Shown piece after piece: positions 26,480 through 35,256 of a stretch of DNA of 64,000 nucleotides. The translations under genes and the position numbers were made by a program. The notes beneath the pieces were generated by a model that worked only from the letters and a program-made list of their open reading frames with translations, was not told the DNA's origin and made no database searches. Positions within the stretch are counted from its first letter, which is position 1. Each line of letters starts with the position of its first letter. Source of the stretch: Frankia sp. AgB1.9 (GTDB lineage Bacteria > Actinomycetota > Actinomycetes > Frankiales > Frankiaceae); NCBI RefSeq assembly GCF_016786355.1, contig NZ_JADWYX010000013.1, positions 52,363 to 116,362 on the forward strand, given 5' to 3'.

Positions 26480-27403
26480 ATGCGAGGCCACGCGGACAAG
26501 CCCCGCACGCCGCCTGCCGCGACCGCTGGCCCAGGCCCGATCGCCGGCGACGACGCCCGGGCACTGTTGGACTGGCCTGGCCGGCGCCGGCGCCGCGGCG
26601 CCTCGCTCGTCCCCTCCACCGCGCCCGACGACGAGGCGCTCGGTTCTCTGTGGTTCCGACCGGCACCCACGGACCGGCCGGCCGCGCTGACGCGGGAGGC
26701 GATCGTCGCCACCGCGTTGGAACTGGCCGACGCCGAGGGCATCGACGCGGTCTCGATCCGACGGGTGGCCGGCGTGCTCGGTGCCCGGCCGATGAGCCTC
26801 TACTCGCATATCGGCCGCAAGCAGGACCTGATCGACCTCATGGTCAACGAGGCGATCGGCGAATGCCTGGTCCCGGGTGATCTCCCGGCGGACTGGCGGG
26901 ACGCGCTGCGCCTCATCGCGCTCCACATCCGGGACGGGGCCCGCCGTCACCCGTGGATGCTGTCGGTGGCCGCGAAACGCGCCTCCCTCAGCCCGAACGC
27001 GTTGCGCAACTTCGACCAGTCCCTCGCGGCCGTCTCCGGCCTGGATATCGACCGGGACCGCAAGATCGCGATTTTGACCGCCGTCGACACGTACACCGTC
27101 GGCCAGGTCGTCCGCGAGATCGCCAGCCTTCCGGCGCTCGACGGCACCCCGGCGCTGGACGCCCCGGACCAGCCCGACGCGGCGTCCTCGGGCGGCACCG
27201 GCCGGTCGTGGCTGCGCGCGGCCGAGGGCTACGTGCGCCGGCTGGTCGAGACGGGCGAGTATCCGCACATCGCCGCCTTCGGCATCGACGCGGCGATCCA
27301 GGCCCATGAGTTCGACGCCGACGCCGCGGAGCGCCGATTCACCGACGGCCTCACCTGGCTGCTCGACGGCATCGCGGCCACGCTGCCCGCCGCCGACCGC
27401 TGA
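26480..27403 (+). CDS. TetR-family repressor
   Basis: 307 residues from ATG 26480. An unusually long, disordered N-terminus (about 75 residues) precedes the DNA-binding domain, with LTREAIVATALELADAEG and the helix-turn-helix SIRRVAGVLGARPMSLYSHI near 95-115. The C-terminal ligand domain (TetR_C type) follows from about 140. It is divergent from the EmrB-type exporter across a 350-nt spacer that contains the operator at 26361-26393. Inference: it represses the exporter and itself and is released by an exported ligand. Confidence 0.9.
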   Translation: MRGHADKPRTPPAATAGPGPIAGDDARALLDWPGRRRRRGASLVPSTAPDDEALGSLWFRPAPTDRPAALTREAIVATALELADAEGIDAVSIRRVAGVLGARPMSLYSHIGRKQDLIDLMVNEAIGECLVPGDLPADWRDALRLIALHIRDGARRHPWMLSVAAKRASLSPNALRNFDQSLAAVSGLDIDRDRKIAILTAVDTYTVGQVVREIASLPALDGTPALDAPDQPDAASSGGTGRSWLRAAEGYVRRLVETGEYPHIAAFGIDAAIQAHEFDADAAERRFTDGLTWLLDGIAATLPAADR

Positions 27404-27429
27404 CCGCCCGCCGTCCCGGCGCGTCTCGG

Positions 27430-28296
27430 CTAGGACGCGGGCCAGAGGTCGCGGCGGCGCAGGACGGTGCGGAGCGACTCGGGACGGTCGGTGATGATCC
27501 CGTCGACGCCGAGGTCGAGCAGCGCGTCCATCACGGCCTCGTCGTTGATGGTCCAGACGTGGACCGGAAGACCGACGGCCTTCATGTAGCGGACGAAGCG
27601 GGCGTCGCAGACCCGGATCGATCGGAACGAGACCGGTACCTGGACGACGTCGCGCTCCACGAGGCCGCGCGGTCGCCGGGTGGCCAGCCGGGACGGCAGG
27701 ACGCTCCACATCCGGGCCGCGGCGATCGCGGACATGCCGGCGCCGAGGCACAGTCCCGGCCCGGCCAGTCGGCGGGCCTCGCGGGCGACCTCGTCGTCGA
27801 ACGAGGTGACGCAGACCCGGTCCAGCGCGTTCGCCCGGCGCAGCGCGGCGATCGTCGGTTCAAGCGCAGCCGCTTCCTTCACGTCGAGGTTGAGCCGCGC
27901 GTCGGGCCATCGGTCCAGCAGCTCGTCCAGCCGGGGGATCGGCTGGCCACCGGAGGAGGTCGGCTGATCCTGGACTGTCGGGGCTGGCGTCGCGGGCCCG
28001 GCTGGGGGAGTCGTGGCCGGTCGTGCGGACGGCGGGTGAAGGCGGATGCGCGCGGCCTCGGCCGCGGTGAGATCGGAGAGCGGGCCAGTATGGTCCGACA
28101 CCCTGTCGAGGGTCGGATCGTGCAGGATCATGGCCGTCCCATCCCGCGTCACCCGGATGTCGGTCTCCAGGTAGCGGTACCCCAGCGCGACCGCGTGCGC
28201 GAAGGCCGGCCACGAGTTCTCCGGCCACGGCCCGGCCCCGCCGCGATGCGCGAACGCGATCGGCCCCGGATGGTCAAGAAACGCATACCGAGCCAT
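27430..28296 (-). CDS. Glycerophosphodiester phosphodiesterase
   Basis: 288 residues, ATG at 28296. The GDPD barrel is marked by FAHRGGAGPWPENSWPAF (catalytic His and the metal-binding E), LETDIRVTRDG (metal ligands) and ILHDPTLDR (second catalytic His) in the first 65 residues. The late segment VWTINDEAVMDALLDLGVDGIITDRP closes the family pattern. It cleaves glycerophosphodiesters to glycerol 3-phosphate plus an alcohol. An Ala/Pro-rich insert near 98-115 is unusual. No signal peptide, so intracellular. It is convergent with the TetR gene. Confidence 0.92.
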   Translation of the reverse strand: MARYAFLDHPGPIAFAHRGGAGPWPENSWPAFAHAVALGYRYLETDIRVTRDGTAMILHDPTLDRVSDHTGPLSDLTAAEAARIRLHPPSARPATTPPAGPATPAPTVQDQPTSSGGQPIPRLDELLDRWPDARLNLDVKEAAALEPTIAALRRANALDRVCVTSFDDEVAREARRLAGPGLCLGAGMSAIAAARMWSVLPSRLATRRPRGLVERDVVQVPVSFRSIRVCDARFVRYMKAVGLPVHVWTINDEAVMDALLDLGVDGIITDRPESLRTVLRRRDLWPAS

Positions 28297-28368
28297 GGTC
28301 GTCCCAGGTCCTCTCGTCGCCCGACGGTCGGAGCCCCATTCTGGGTTCCGTGCGGCCAGGCTGAGAGG

Positions 28369-29196
28369 TCAGGAGGCCGCGAGCTGGTGGTGCTCCCGTG
28401 CGGCTGCTCGTCGTGCCTCCCGGACGAGGATGGTGAGCGCCGGGGTTCGGACGGCCTCGGTCCAGGCCAGCGTGAGATGCGTGACGGGCAGGTCTGCCAC
28501 CGGCACGGGCACGACGGCGTTGCCGGCGCGGTCGGCGACGGTCTCTCCCGCGATCACCACCGTCAGGCCGAGCGCGACGCGGTCGAGGATCTCGTCCAGC
28601 GGGGCCTCGGGGCAGCTCGCGGAGAAGCCGTCGAGGCGGCGTAGCTCCGCCATGGTCACGGCGCTGCGGTGGGTGAGCGGATGGCCGGTCGGGAGCAGGG
28701 CGACGGGCGCCTCGGTCATCACCTGGGCAGTCTGGAGGCCGGCCAGGTCGTCGGTGTCGCAGACCAGCGCGACGTCCGCCCGTCCGTCTCGGATCGCGGT
28801 GACTGGCTCCCGGGTGAAGATCATCTCTACCGGCACGGTGCTCTCGTGGGCGGCGTAGCCGGCCAGCACTGCGGGCAGCAGGCCGGAGCCCACCGCGGGC
28901 CGCACGGCGAGGACCAGTCGTGACGGCCGGGCGGCCTGCTGGGTCCGCCGGACCGCGGCGTCGAGAGCGTCGAGCGCCGCGCGGCTCTCGCGCAGGAACA
29001 CCTCTCCCGGCGGCGTCAACGAGACACGGCGGGTGGAGCGCTCCAGCAACTGAACGCCGAGACGCCGTTCCAGCCGGCTGATCGCCCGGGAGAGCGGTGG
29101 CTGCGCGATGCCGAGCCGCTGGGCGGCCCGGCCGAAATGCAGCTCCTCGGCGACGGCGACGAAGTACGTGAGCTGGGCGGTCTCCAGCCTGTCCAT
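28369..29196 (-). CDS. LysR-family transcriptional regulator
   Basis: 275 residues, ATG at 29196. The N-terminal winged helix-turn-helix reads LTYFVAVAEELHFGRAAQRL ... GIAQPPLSRAISRLERRLG. The C-terminal effector domain follows (LVLAVRPAVGSGLLPAVL...). It lies 26 nt downstream of the quinone-reductase gene on the same strand. ATAC-N7-GTAT boxes, the LysR consensus form, lie in the divergent promoter region upstream of that gene (30239-30312). It probably controls the reductase and the NTF2-like gene opposite it. Confidence 0.9.
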   Translation of the reverse strand: MDRLETAQLTYFVAVAEELHFGRAAQRLGIAQPPLSRAISRLERRLGVQLLERSTRRVSLTPPGEVFLRESRAALDALDAAVRRTQQAARPSRLVLAVRPAVGSGLLPAVLAGYAAHESTVPVEMIFTREPVTAIRDGRADVALVCDTDDLAGLQTAQVMTEAPVALLPTGHPLTHRSAVTMAELRRLDGFSASCPEAPLDEILDRVALGLTVVIAGETVADRAGNAVVPVPVADLPVTHLTLAWTEAVRTPALTILVREARRAAAREHHQLAAS

Positions 29197-29222
29197 ACCT
29201 CCACGGTACTAATCGGCGGAGA

Positions 29223-30149
29223 TCAGCCGGGGATCTCCAGCACGACGCGGCCGCGGGTGCCGCCGCCGGCCATCGCCCGCTGGGCCCACGCGGCGTCCCG
29301 CAGCGGATAGGTGGCACCGACCCGGGGAGTCAGCCGGCCCGCCTCGGCCAGCCCGACCACGGCCGCCAGATCCGCGTGAACGAGCCGGGCGAACACCGGG
29401 ACGGACCCAGGCGTGGCGAAGTCGGCGATCGAGGCCACCCGGACCGCCGGGCCGCCGAGCCCGCGACCGTCCGCCAGCGCGCCCCGCCCGGCGGCGTCGA
29501 GAACGGCGTCGACCCCGTCCGGGGCGAGTTCGATGGCCCGCGCGGCGGCCTCGGGCCCGTAGGCGATCGGCTCCGCGCCGAGCGAGGCCAGGTAGCCGAA
29601 GTCGGGCGTGGACGCAGTGGCGAGCACCCGTGCCCCGGTGGCGAGCGCGATCTGGACCGCGAGCGAACCGACACCGCCCCCGCTGCCGTGCACCAGCAGG
29701 GTCTCGCCCGGTGCCACGGCAAGGGCGTGCCTGACCGCCTGATAAGCCGTCAGCCCGCCGAGCGGCAGCGCCGCCGCCTGCGCCCAGCTCAGGTTCGCGG
29801 GTTTGTGGAACAGCGTGCGGACGTCGGCGGCTACCTGCTCCGCGTAACCGCCGTGCGCGCGCTGGACGTCGCCGCGAATGTAGCCGATCACTTCGTCGCC
29901 CGGCGCGAACTCGGGCGCGGCGGGCCCGGCCCGCTCGACCACGCCGGCGATATCCCAGCCCGGGACCACCGGGAAGAAGGTCTCCACGGTGTGATCCATG
30001 GCCCCCGCCTGGTAGCTGAGGTCGGCGGCGTTGAGGCCGGCGGCCCTGACCCTGACCAGGACCGAGTCCACGTGGGTCCGCGGTTCTGGCAGGTCCACGA
30101 TCTCCAGCACATCGGGACCGCCGTAGCGGCGGTAAACGGCGGCTCTCAC
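29223..30149 (-). CDS. NADPH:quinone reductase-like MDR oxidoreductase
   Basis: 308 residues, GTG start at 30149. Medium-chain dehydrogenase of the zinc-free QOR type: GGPDVLEIVDLPEP, VRAAGLNAADLSYQAG, VVPGWDIAGVVERAG, and the nucleotide loop VHGSGGGVGSLAVQIALATG near 150. No catalytic-zinc cysteine cluster is present. It reduces quinones or enones with NADPH. First gene of a pair with the LysR regulator. Confidence 0.9.
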   Translation of the reverse strand: MRAAVYRRYGGPDVLEIVDLPEPRTHVDSVLVRVRAAGLNAADLSYQAGAMDHTVETFFPVVPGWDIAGVVERAGPAAPEFAPGDEVIGYIRGDVQRAHGGYAEQVAADVRTLFHKPANLSWAQAAALPLGGLTAYQAVRHALAVAPGETLLVHGSGGGVGSLAVQIALATGARVLATASTPDFGYLASLGAEPIAYGPEAAARAIELAPDGVDAVLDAAGRGALADGRGLGGPAVRVASIADFATPGSVPVFARLVHADLAAVVGLAEAGRLTPRVGATYPLRDAAWAQRAMAGGGTRGRVVLEIPG

Positions 30150-30238
30150 GGAAGGTCAATCCTGACGTCGGAGGTCGATCGGCGATTGCCGTCCTCATCC
30201 ATTCGAGCAGTTCGGCGGAAGCCGGTCGATGCCAGTCC

Positions 30239-30312
30239 GGGTATCGACCGATACCCGGCAGGTATAGGCGTTCAAAGGTGGCCAGAAGATTCTGCTTATA
30301 CCTGGGAGGTAT
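30239..30312. promoter_or_regulatory. LysR-type boxes in the divergent promoter region
   Basis: Three related sites: GGGTATCG-AC-CGATACCC (30239-30256, 8-bp arms), a half site GGTAT (30261-30265), and ATACCT-GGG-AGGTAT (30298-30312), which fits the LysR T-N11-A / ATAC-N7-GTAT form. They lie between the quinone-reductase start (30149, minus) and the NTF2-like start (30410, plus). Confidence 0.6.
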
Positions 30313-30409
30313 CGACCAGTACCGAATGGGAGATAGCTCGGGCGGCATCCCGGTGGTGGCATGGGGACGCGGTCGACAGGCCGCCGAGCTCAGAAGGAGA
30401 GAACCGCCG

Positions 30410-30889
30410 ATGAGTCCCGAACGTGAAATCGAGGAAGTACTGGCCCGCTACGTCCGCGCCGCCGACCACCGCGACCCCACGGCCATGTCGAAGCTGTTCA
30501 CCGACGACGCGGTCGTCGAGATCTACTACACCGGTGGCGGCGCGGCGGAACCACTCGGCGAGCTGCACGGGGCCGAGACCATCGGCCAGGCGGTCGCCGG
30601 CCAGATGGCCGCGCACCCGCCGCTCGGCTGGAGCCACCACACCACCCTCAACCCGATCGTGCGGGTCGACGGGAACACCGGCACGTTCGACGCGCAGTTC
30701 GTCGTCTACGACGTCCGCGGCCGTGAACGGCCCGCGACCGGCTGGCCGGCCGGCAGCCTCGGCGCCCAGGGATCGATCGTCCCGATCGAGTCCGGCTACC
30801 TCCTCGCCACGCTGCTGCGCACCGAGGGCGGGTGGAAGCTGACCAGGCACATCATCAGGCACGACCTGCCGTACGCCTTCCCGAGCTGA
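30410..30889 (+). CDS. NTF2-fold (SnoaL-like) protein
   Basis: 159 residues from ATG 30410 after AAGGAGAGAACC. The SnoaL-like/NTF2 pattern is EVLARYVRAADHRDPTAMSKLFTDDAVVEIYY, with a strand-rich second half ending GGWKLTRHIIRHDLPYAF. Such proteins are small isomerases, dehydratases or ligand binders, and the reaction cannot be fixed from the sequence. It is divergent from the quinone reductase with LysR boxes between, so the two may act on the same compound. Confidence 0.82.
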   Translation: MSPEREIEEVLARYVRAADHRDPTAMSKLFTDDAVVEIYYTGGGAAEPLGELHGAETIGQAVAGQMAAHPPLGWSHHTTLNPIVRVDGNTGTFDAQFVVYDVRGRERPATGWPAGSLGAQGSIVPIESGYLLATLLRTEGGWKLTRHIIRHDLPYAFPS

Positions 30890-30968
30890 ACGGCTGGCCC
30901 GCCGGTGGTCCGGATCCGGCGATCACCGGCATTCAACGGCACCGCTACTGGGGCGTCGGACGGCGTCC

Positions 30969-30986
30969 GTAACACACTGTTACGAT
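30969..30986 (+). promoter_or_regulatory. Dyad and -10-like box before the PP2C gene
   Basis: GTAACA-CAC-TGTTAC (30969-30983) is a perfect 6-bp-armed inverted repeat. Its right end overlaps TACGAT, a plausible -10 box, about 75 nt before the phosphatase start. Confidence 0.4.
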
Positions 30987-31059
30987 AGACCACTGTCTGG
31001 TACTTCCCGGGCGGTGTCTCGTCCGCGGCCATGCCGACGTCGGGCCGAGGGGGCAGACG

Positions 31060-32451
31060 ATGAGGCAGATGGGGCAAGCCGAGCAGCCCACCGCCGACGG
31101 CCCCGTCGCCGCCGAGCCGCGCCGTGGCGGCGGGCCGCTCGGCGGTGACGGGTCGCCCGGCCTGGCCTTCCCCGCCGGGCGGCCGAGCCCAGCCGCCGAC
31201 GAGCTGATCTCCTCGTTGTCCCAGGCGCTGGTGCGATCCCGCCGGCTGCTGGCGGCCACCAGCGCCCTGGGCACGGTGCTGACCGTCGCCGATGTGGCCG
31301 ACGTGGCGTTCCGGACCGCAGCCGAGGACGCCGCGGTGACCTTCGCCGGGTTCGTCCTGTTCGGCGAGGACGGATCACCCGGTCGGGTGCTGGCCTGGCC
31401 GACGCTTTCCGATCCGGTCTTCACGGACATCTGGGTGCACGCCCGCAACCCCGGCCCGGCGGCCCTCGGCGAGGTCGTGCGGACCGGGCGGCCGCGCTTC
31501 GACCGGAGCCGGGCCGGCTACCTGGCCGACTTTCCGGACCGCCGGGACGTCTTCGACGCGATCGGCATCGATGCCACGGCGACCCTGCCGCTCATCGTCT
31601 CCGGCCGGATCATCGGGGTGCTCTCCCTCGCCTGGTCCGGGCCTCGGTCCTTCGACGAGGACGAACGCGCCTACCTGCGCACCCTCACCGGCGTCTACGC
31701 CCAGGCGGTCGAACGGGCCAGGCTGCACGAACGGCAACGGTCCGTCGTCGAGACTCTGCAGCGCGCGATCCTGCCGCGGGCGCTGCCCACCCTGCCGGGC
31801 CTGAAGCTCGTCGCCCGGTACCTGCCGGCCGGCCGCGACGCCGAGATCGGGGGCGACTGGTACGACGCCGCCGTGCGGCCGGACGGAACCGTCACCCTGG
31901 TCGTCGGGGACGTCGGTGGCCACGGCCTGCCCGCGGTCTCGGCGATGGCGGAGCTGCGCCACGCCGCCCACGCCTACGCGATCGAGGGCCGTGACCCGGC
32001 CGCCATCACCACCCAGCTGTCCGCCAACCTCGTCGCCGCGCAGGACGACGTCCTCGCCACAGCGGTCGTCGCGACATTCGCCCCCGACAGCGGTCGTCTC
32101 ACCTGGTCGTGCGCCGGCCATCCGCCGCCGTTGGTGCTCTCCAGCGCTGGCGCCGAGTACCTCGACGACGTACACGGCCCGATGCTCGGCGTCGAACCGG
32201 GATACGACTATGGCGAGGAGTCCAGGACCCTGCCGCCAGCCAGTCGTCTCCTGCTCTACAGTGACGGGCTGATCGAGCGGCGGGACACCTCCCTCACCGA
32301 CCGGCTCGACGCCCTCGCCACGGCTGCGGCGGCCTGCCTCGCCGCCGGCGCCGACGAACTGGACGCGCTCTGCGACCAGCTTCTCGCCGAGGTCGCCGGC
32401 CCGCAGGGCCGCGAGGACGACGTCTGCCTCCTCGCCACCCGTGGTGGCTGA
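31060..32451 (+). CDS. GAF-domain PP2C (SpoIIE/RsbU-type) phosphatase
   Basis: 463 residues, ATG 31060 after GAGGGGGCAGACG. Disordered first 50 residues; a GAF-type sensor (about 60-225, ending DEDERAYLRTLTGVYAQAVERARL); then the serine phosphatase: LQRAILPRALPTLPGLKLVARYLPA, the metal-binding EIGGDWYDA and GDVGGHGLPA, SCAGHPPPLVL, LLLYSDGLIERR, and the final EDDVCLLATR. Such enzymes dephosphorylate anti-anti-sigma proteins and activate partner-switching stress responses. An RsbW-like ATPase is encoded at 40654-41091, but not adjacent. Confidence 0.92.
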   Translation: MRQMGQAEQPTADGPVAAEPRRGGGPLGGDGSPGLAFPAGRPSPAADELISSLSQALVRSRRLLAATSALGTVLTVADVADVAFRTAAEDAAVTFAGFVLFGEDGSPGRVLAWPTLSDPVFTDIWVHARNPGPAALGEVVRTGRPRFDRSRAGYLADFPDRRDVFDAIGIDATATLPLIVSGRIIGVLSLAWSGPRSFDEDERAYLRTLTGVYAQAVERARLHERQRSVVETLQRAILPRALPTLPGLKLVARYLPAGRDAEIGGDWYDAAVRPDGTVTLVVGDVGGHGLPAVSAMAELRHAAHAYAIEGRDPAAITTQLSANLVAAQDDVLATAVVATFAPDSGRLTWSCAGHPPPLVLSSAGAEYLDDVHGPMLGVEPGYDYGEESRTLPPASRLLLYSDGLIERRDTSLTDRLDALATAAAACLAAGADELDALCDQLLAEVAGPQGREDDVCLLATRGG

Positions 32452-32501
32452 ACGCCCTTACTCGCGGGGCAGTCATTCAGCTAAGAAGAGCGGGACGAAG
32501 C

Positions 32502-33572
32502 TCAGTAGATCCCGGGGATGATGCGCCAGCGCACGCGGGCGCGGTACTCGTCCCAGAGCGCGCCGTACTTGGCGGCGCAGCGGCGGTCGTCGTCGATCTG
32601 GCGCGGCACGAGCAGGCCGACGTAGTAAAGGGGATACAGCCAGGGCCAGGGGTCACCTGGCGTGCCGAGGGCGAGGGTGATCCCGGTGGCCATGAGGATT
32701 TCGCCGAGGTAGTTGATGTGGCGGGCGGCGCCCCAGAAACCGCCGCAGAGCAGCGTGCGTTCGCCATCGCTGACCGAACGCGGCTCCAGCAGGCCGAAGG
32801 CGCGGGCGGTCGGATCGCGCTTGAAGAGGAACTTCTGCATGTTCGCCCCGCGCGCGAGCGTCCAGCCGGTGGCGAAGACGACGCCGGCGAGGACCAGCAG
32901 CCAGAGCGGGGCGTGCGGGTCAGGCTGGTCGGCCCGCGCCCAGAGGCCCACGCAGTAGAAGTACGGGTAGAAGACCAGGCAGCCCCAGCCGAGCTTGAAG
33001 CCCACCCGCTCGGCGAAGAGGTCGTACGTGTAGAGGTGGACGTGTTCGAAGGTGAGGTAGTCCACCACGAAGTAGGTCAGCAGCCCGGCCGAGAGCGCGA
33101 CGGCGGCGCTGAGGTGGCCGATCGCGCGATCCTGGTGGGCGGCGAACGACAGGACGTTGAGCTCCAGCAGCACCGCGCCCGCCAGGTAGAGAAACATCTT
33201 CGCGTCGACCCTGCCGCCGCGCCAGCGCGGGTTCTCCCGGCGCCCGAGGTAAAGGTCGGCGAGCAGCGGCTTCCCGGTCGGCGGGGCCGGCAGGACGAGG
33301 GCTCCGGTGAACAGCAGGCCGAAGACGCAGGCGCCGGCGAGCTCGGCCCAGCGGTGCCGCCAGAGCTCGTCGGCCGGCACCGCGTTCACGGCGACGAGCA
33401 GCACGGCGATCCCGACGGTGGCCACGAGGACGACGAGGCCGTTGAGCCGGTAACGCAGCGGTCGATCGTGATCGTCGCGCACGTAGCCGTCGATCCAGCG
33501 GCCGGGAAGAACGACGTGTAGGGCGAGGATGGCGCCGAAGGCGATCCACGGGATGAAGAAGCCGAGGATCAT
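32502..33572 (-). CDS. ERG4/ERG24-family sterol reductase-like membrane enzyme
   Basis: 356 residues, ATG at 33572. About nine hydrophobic segments. The C-terminal family signature is clear: LLCGGFWGAARHINYLGEIL, then CAAKYGALWDEYRARVRWRI and the terminal IIPGIY. In eukaryotes these NADPH enzymes reduce C7, C14 or C24 double bonds of sterols, and bacterial members are uncommon. It overlaps the upstream SDR gene by 4 nt (ATGA) and ends a four-gene minus-strand unit with two methyltransferases. The substrate could be a sterol, hopanoid or other isoprenoid; which one is not visible. Confidence 0.85.
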   Translation of the reverse strand: MILGFFIPWIAFGAILALHVVLPGRWIDGYVRDDHDRPLRYRLNGLVVLVATVGIAVLLVAVNAVPADELWRHRWAELAGACVFGLLFTGALVLPAPPTGKPLLADLYLGRRENPRWRGGRVDAKMFLYLAGAVLLELNVLSFAAHQDRAIGHLSAAVALSAGLLTYFVVDYLTFEHVHLYTYDLFAERVGFKLGWGCLVFYPYFYCVGLWARADQPDPHAPLWLLVLAGVVFATGWTLARGANMQKFLFKRDPTARAFGLLEPRSVSDGERTLLCGGFWGAARHINYLGEILMATGITLALGTPGDPWPWLYPLYYVGLLVPRQIDDDRRCAAKYGALWDEYRARVRWRIIPGIY

Positions 33573-34363
33573 GGTGCGTCGAAGCCCTTCACTGCGCGAC
33601 CCATGATCGCGGTGGCGGTGGCGCGCGGGAGCACACGACGCATGGCGAACGCGGCGAGCTTGTTCGTGTGGCCCGGGGTGACGAGCGCCTTGCGGCCCAG
33701 ACCCGCGAGGGCGGCCTCGACGACCTGGTCGGGATCGAGGGTGCCCGGTGCGTCACGTCCGACGGTCGCGGCGTACCCGGGCGTGCGCACCGCGCCGGCC
33801 ACACAGGCGAGGACGTCGACGCCGGCGGGCCGCAGCTCGGAGTGCAGGCTCTCGGCCAGGGACGTGGTGAAGGCCTTGCTGGCGGCGTAGGCGGCAAGGC
33901 TCGGGCCGCCCTGGTTGCCGGCCAGCGAGGACATCAGGACCAGCGAGCCGCGGCGGCGCTCGGTCATCGCCGGGACGAGCTGGTGGATGAGGGCCAGCGG
34001 GCCGCGGATGTTGACGTCGACGAGGCGCTGGGCGTCCCGCGGCGGATGGTCCAGCAGGGGGCCCGCGAACGAGAAGGCCGCGTTGTAGACGGCGGTGCCG
34101 ATCTCGAGCCCGCTGCCGGCCGCGGAGAGGCGGTCCCCGAAGTCCGGCTCGGCGAGGTCGGCGGCCAGCGGCCGCACCTCGACTCCGTGCTCGGCGGCCA
34201 GCCGCTGGGCCAGCTGTTCGAGCGGCCCGGGACGGCGCGCGACGGCCAGGACGTGCAGGCCGCGACGGGCGAGCGCCTCGACCCAGGCGGCACCGAGGCC
34301 CTCGGAGGCCCCGGCGACGACAGCCCACGGCCCTGCTGGCGGGTGAGTGCGTAACGCGGGCAT
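33569..34363 (-). CDS. Short-chain dehydrogenase/reductase
   Basis: 264 residues. The cofactor loop VVAGASEGLGAAWVEALAR, VYNAAFSFAGP in place of the NNAG motif, the catalytic Ser in LMSSLAG and the YAASKAF Tyr/Lys pair are all present. The length and the final hydrophobic/basic tail resemble DHRS/17-beta-HSD12-like ketoreductases. It precedes and overlaps the sterol reductase-like gene, so coupled expression and action on the same hydrophobic substrate are likely. Confidence 0.88.
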   Translation of the reverse strand: MPALRTHPPAGPWAVVAGASEGLGAAWVEALARRGLHVLAVARRPGPLEQLAQRLAAEHGVEVRPLAADLAEPDFGDRLSAAGSGLEIGTAVYNAAFSFAGPLLDHPPRDAQRLVDVNIRGPLALIHQLVPAMTERRRGSLVLMSSLAGNQGGPSLAAYAASKAFTTSLAESLHSELRPAGVDVLACVAGAVRTPGYAATVGRDAPGTLDPDQVVEAALAGLGRKALVTPGHTNKLAAFAMRRVLPRATATAIMGRAVKGFDAP

Positions 34364-34374
34364 AGGACGCGACC

Positions 34375-35220
34375 CTACCCAGCGCGTCCCGCCTTGCCCA
34401 GCGCGTCCGGTGTGCCCGGCTTGCGCAGGACCACCAGGCGGTATCGGACCGCGCCGAGGGCCGAGAGCAGAAAGAGCAGGAGCGTGGAACGGATGGGGAC
34501 ATGCCCGCGACCGGATACGGCGCGAGAGACGCCGTCCGCGAGCAGATAGAGGTAGGTGGGCAGTGTGAGCCTGGTGACGTCGGCGTCCTGCTCGACCACG
34601 AGTCCGGCCTTGTCGGCCATTGCCTGATAGTCGCCGTCCGACCAGGTCGACTGCCGGCCGTATCCCTTGGCGACCTGGTCCTCCAGCCAGCGGCTGACGG
34701 CGTTTGCCGGCTCTGCCTTGTCCACCCGCACGAAGTCGGAAAGAGAAACCCGTCCGCCGGGTTTCAGCACGCGCTGCGCCTCACGGAGGAAGGTGAGCCG
34801 GGACGGGAAATGGAAGATGCATTCGACGGCGAGAACCGCGTCGAAGGCGGCCGAGGGAAGCGGAAGCGCGCAGCCATCCGCGCAGATGAACTGGGCTCGG
34901 GTGGGCAGGGCCCGGGTGAGCTGGCGATGGTCGATGTTGACGCCGACCAGTCGCGCCGCCGGTAATCGTTCGGACAATCGCCCCAGCGTTCCCCCGAAAC
35001 CGCAGCCGACATCCAGGACCGTCATGCCATCGGAGATCAACGCCCCGCCGGCGACCGTGTCATCGAGACGCTCCTGCGCTGCGACGACACTCTGCCCTCG
35101 AATTCCGGTACCGCGTAACCGCGGCCATAGCCCCCAATGTATGTGCCGAGAGAAGGCATCCGCCGTCCGATCGCCTTGGCTACGGTTCTCGAGTAGCACG
35201 TCTATATAGGGAAGCTCCAC
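34375..35220 (-). CDS. Class I SAM-dependent methyltransferase
   Basis: 281 residues, GTG start at 35220. SAM motif I VLDVGCGFGGTL near 70-80, motif II AVLAVECIFHFPS, and motif III LKPGGRVSLSDF. This is the arrangement of the UbiE/sterol/small-molecule methyltransferase group. A hydrophobic stretch STLLLFLLSALGAVRY near the C-terminus may hold it to the membrane, which is unusual and fits a lipophilic substrate. It lies 11 nt from the SDR gene in the same unit. Confidence 0.88.
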   Translation of the reverse strand: MELPYIDVLLENRSQGDRTADAFSRHIHWGLWPRLRGTGIRGQSVVAAQERLDDTVAGGALISDGMTVLDVGCGFGGTLGRLSERLPAARLVGVNIDHRQLTRALPTRAQFICADGCALPLPSAAFDAVLAVECIFHFPSRLTFLREAQRVLKPGGRVSLSDFVRVDKAEPANAVSRWLEDQVAKGYGRQSTWSDGDYQAMADKAGLVVEQDADVTRLTLPTYLYLLADGVSRAVSGRGHVPIRSTLLLFLLSALGAVRYRLVVLRKPGTPDALGKAGRAG

Positions 35221-35256
35221 ATTCGCACCATAGACCGTGCGGGTCCGAGAAGCCTG

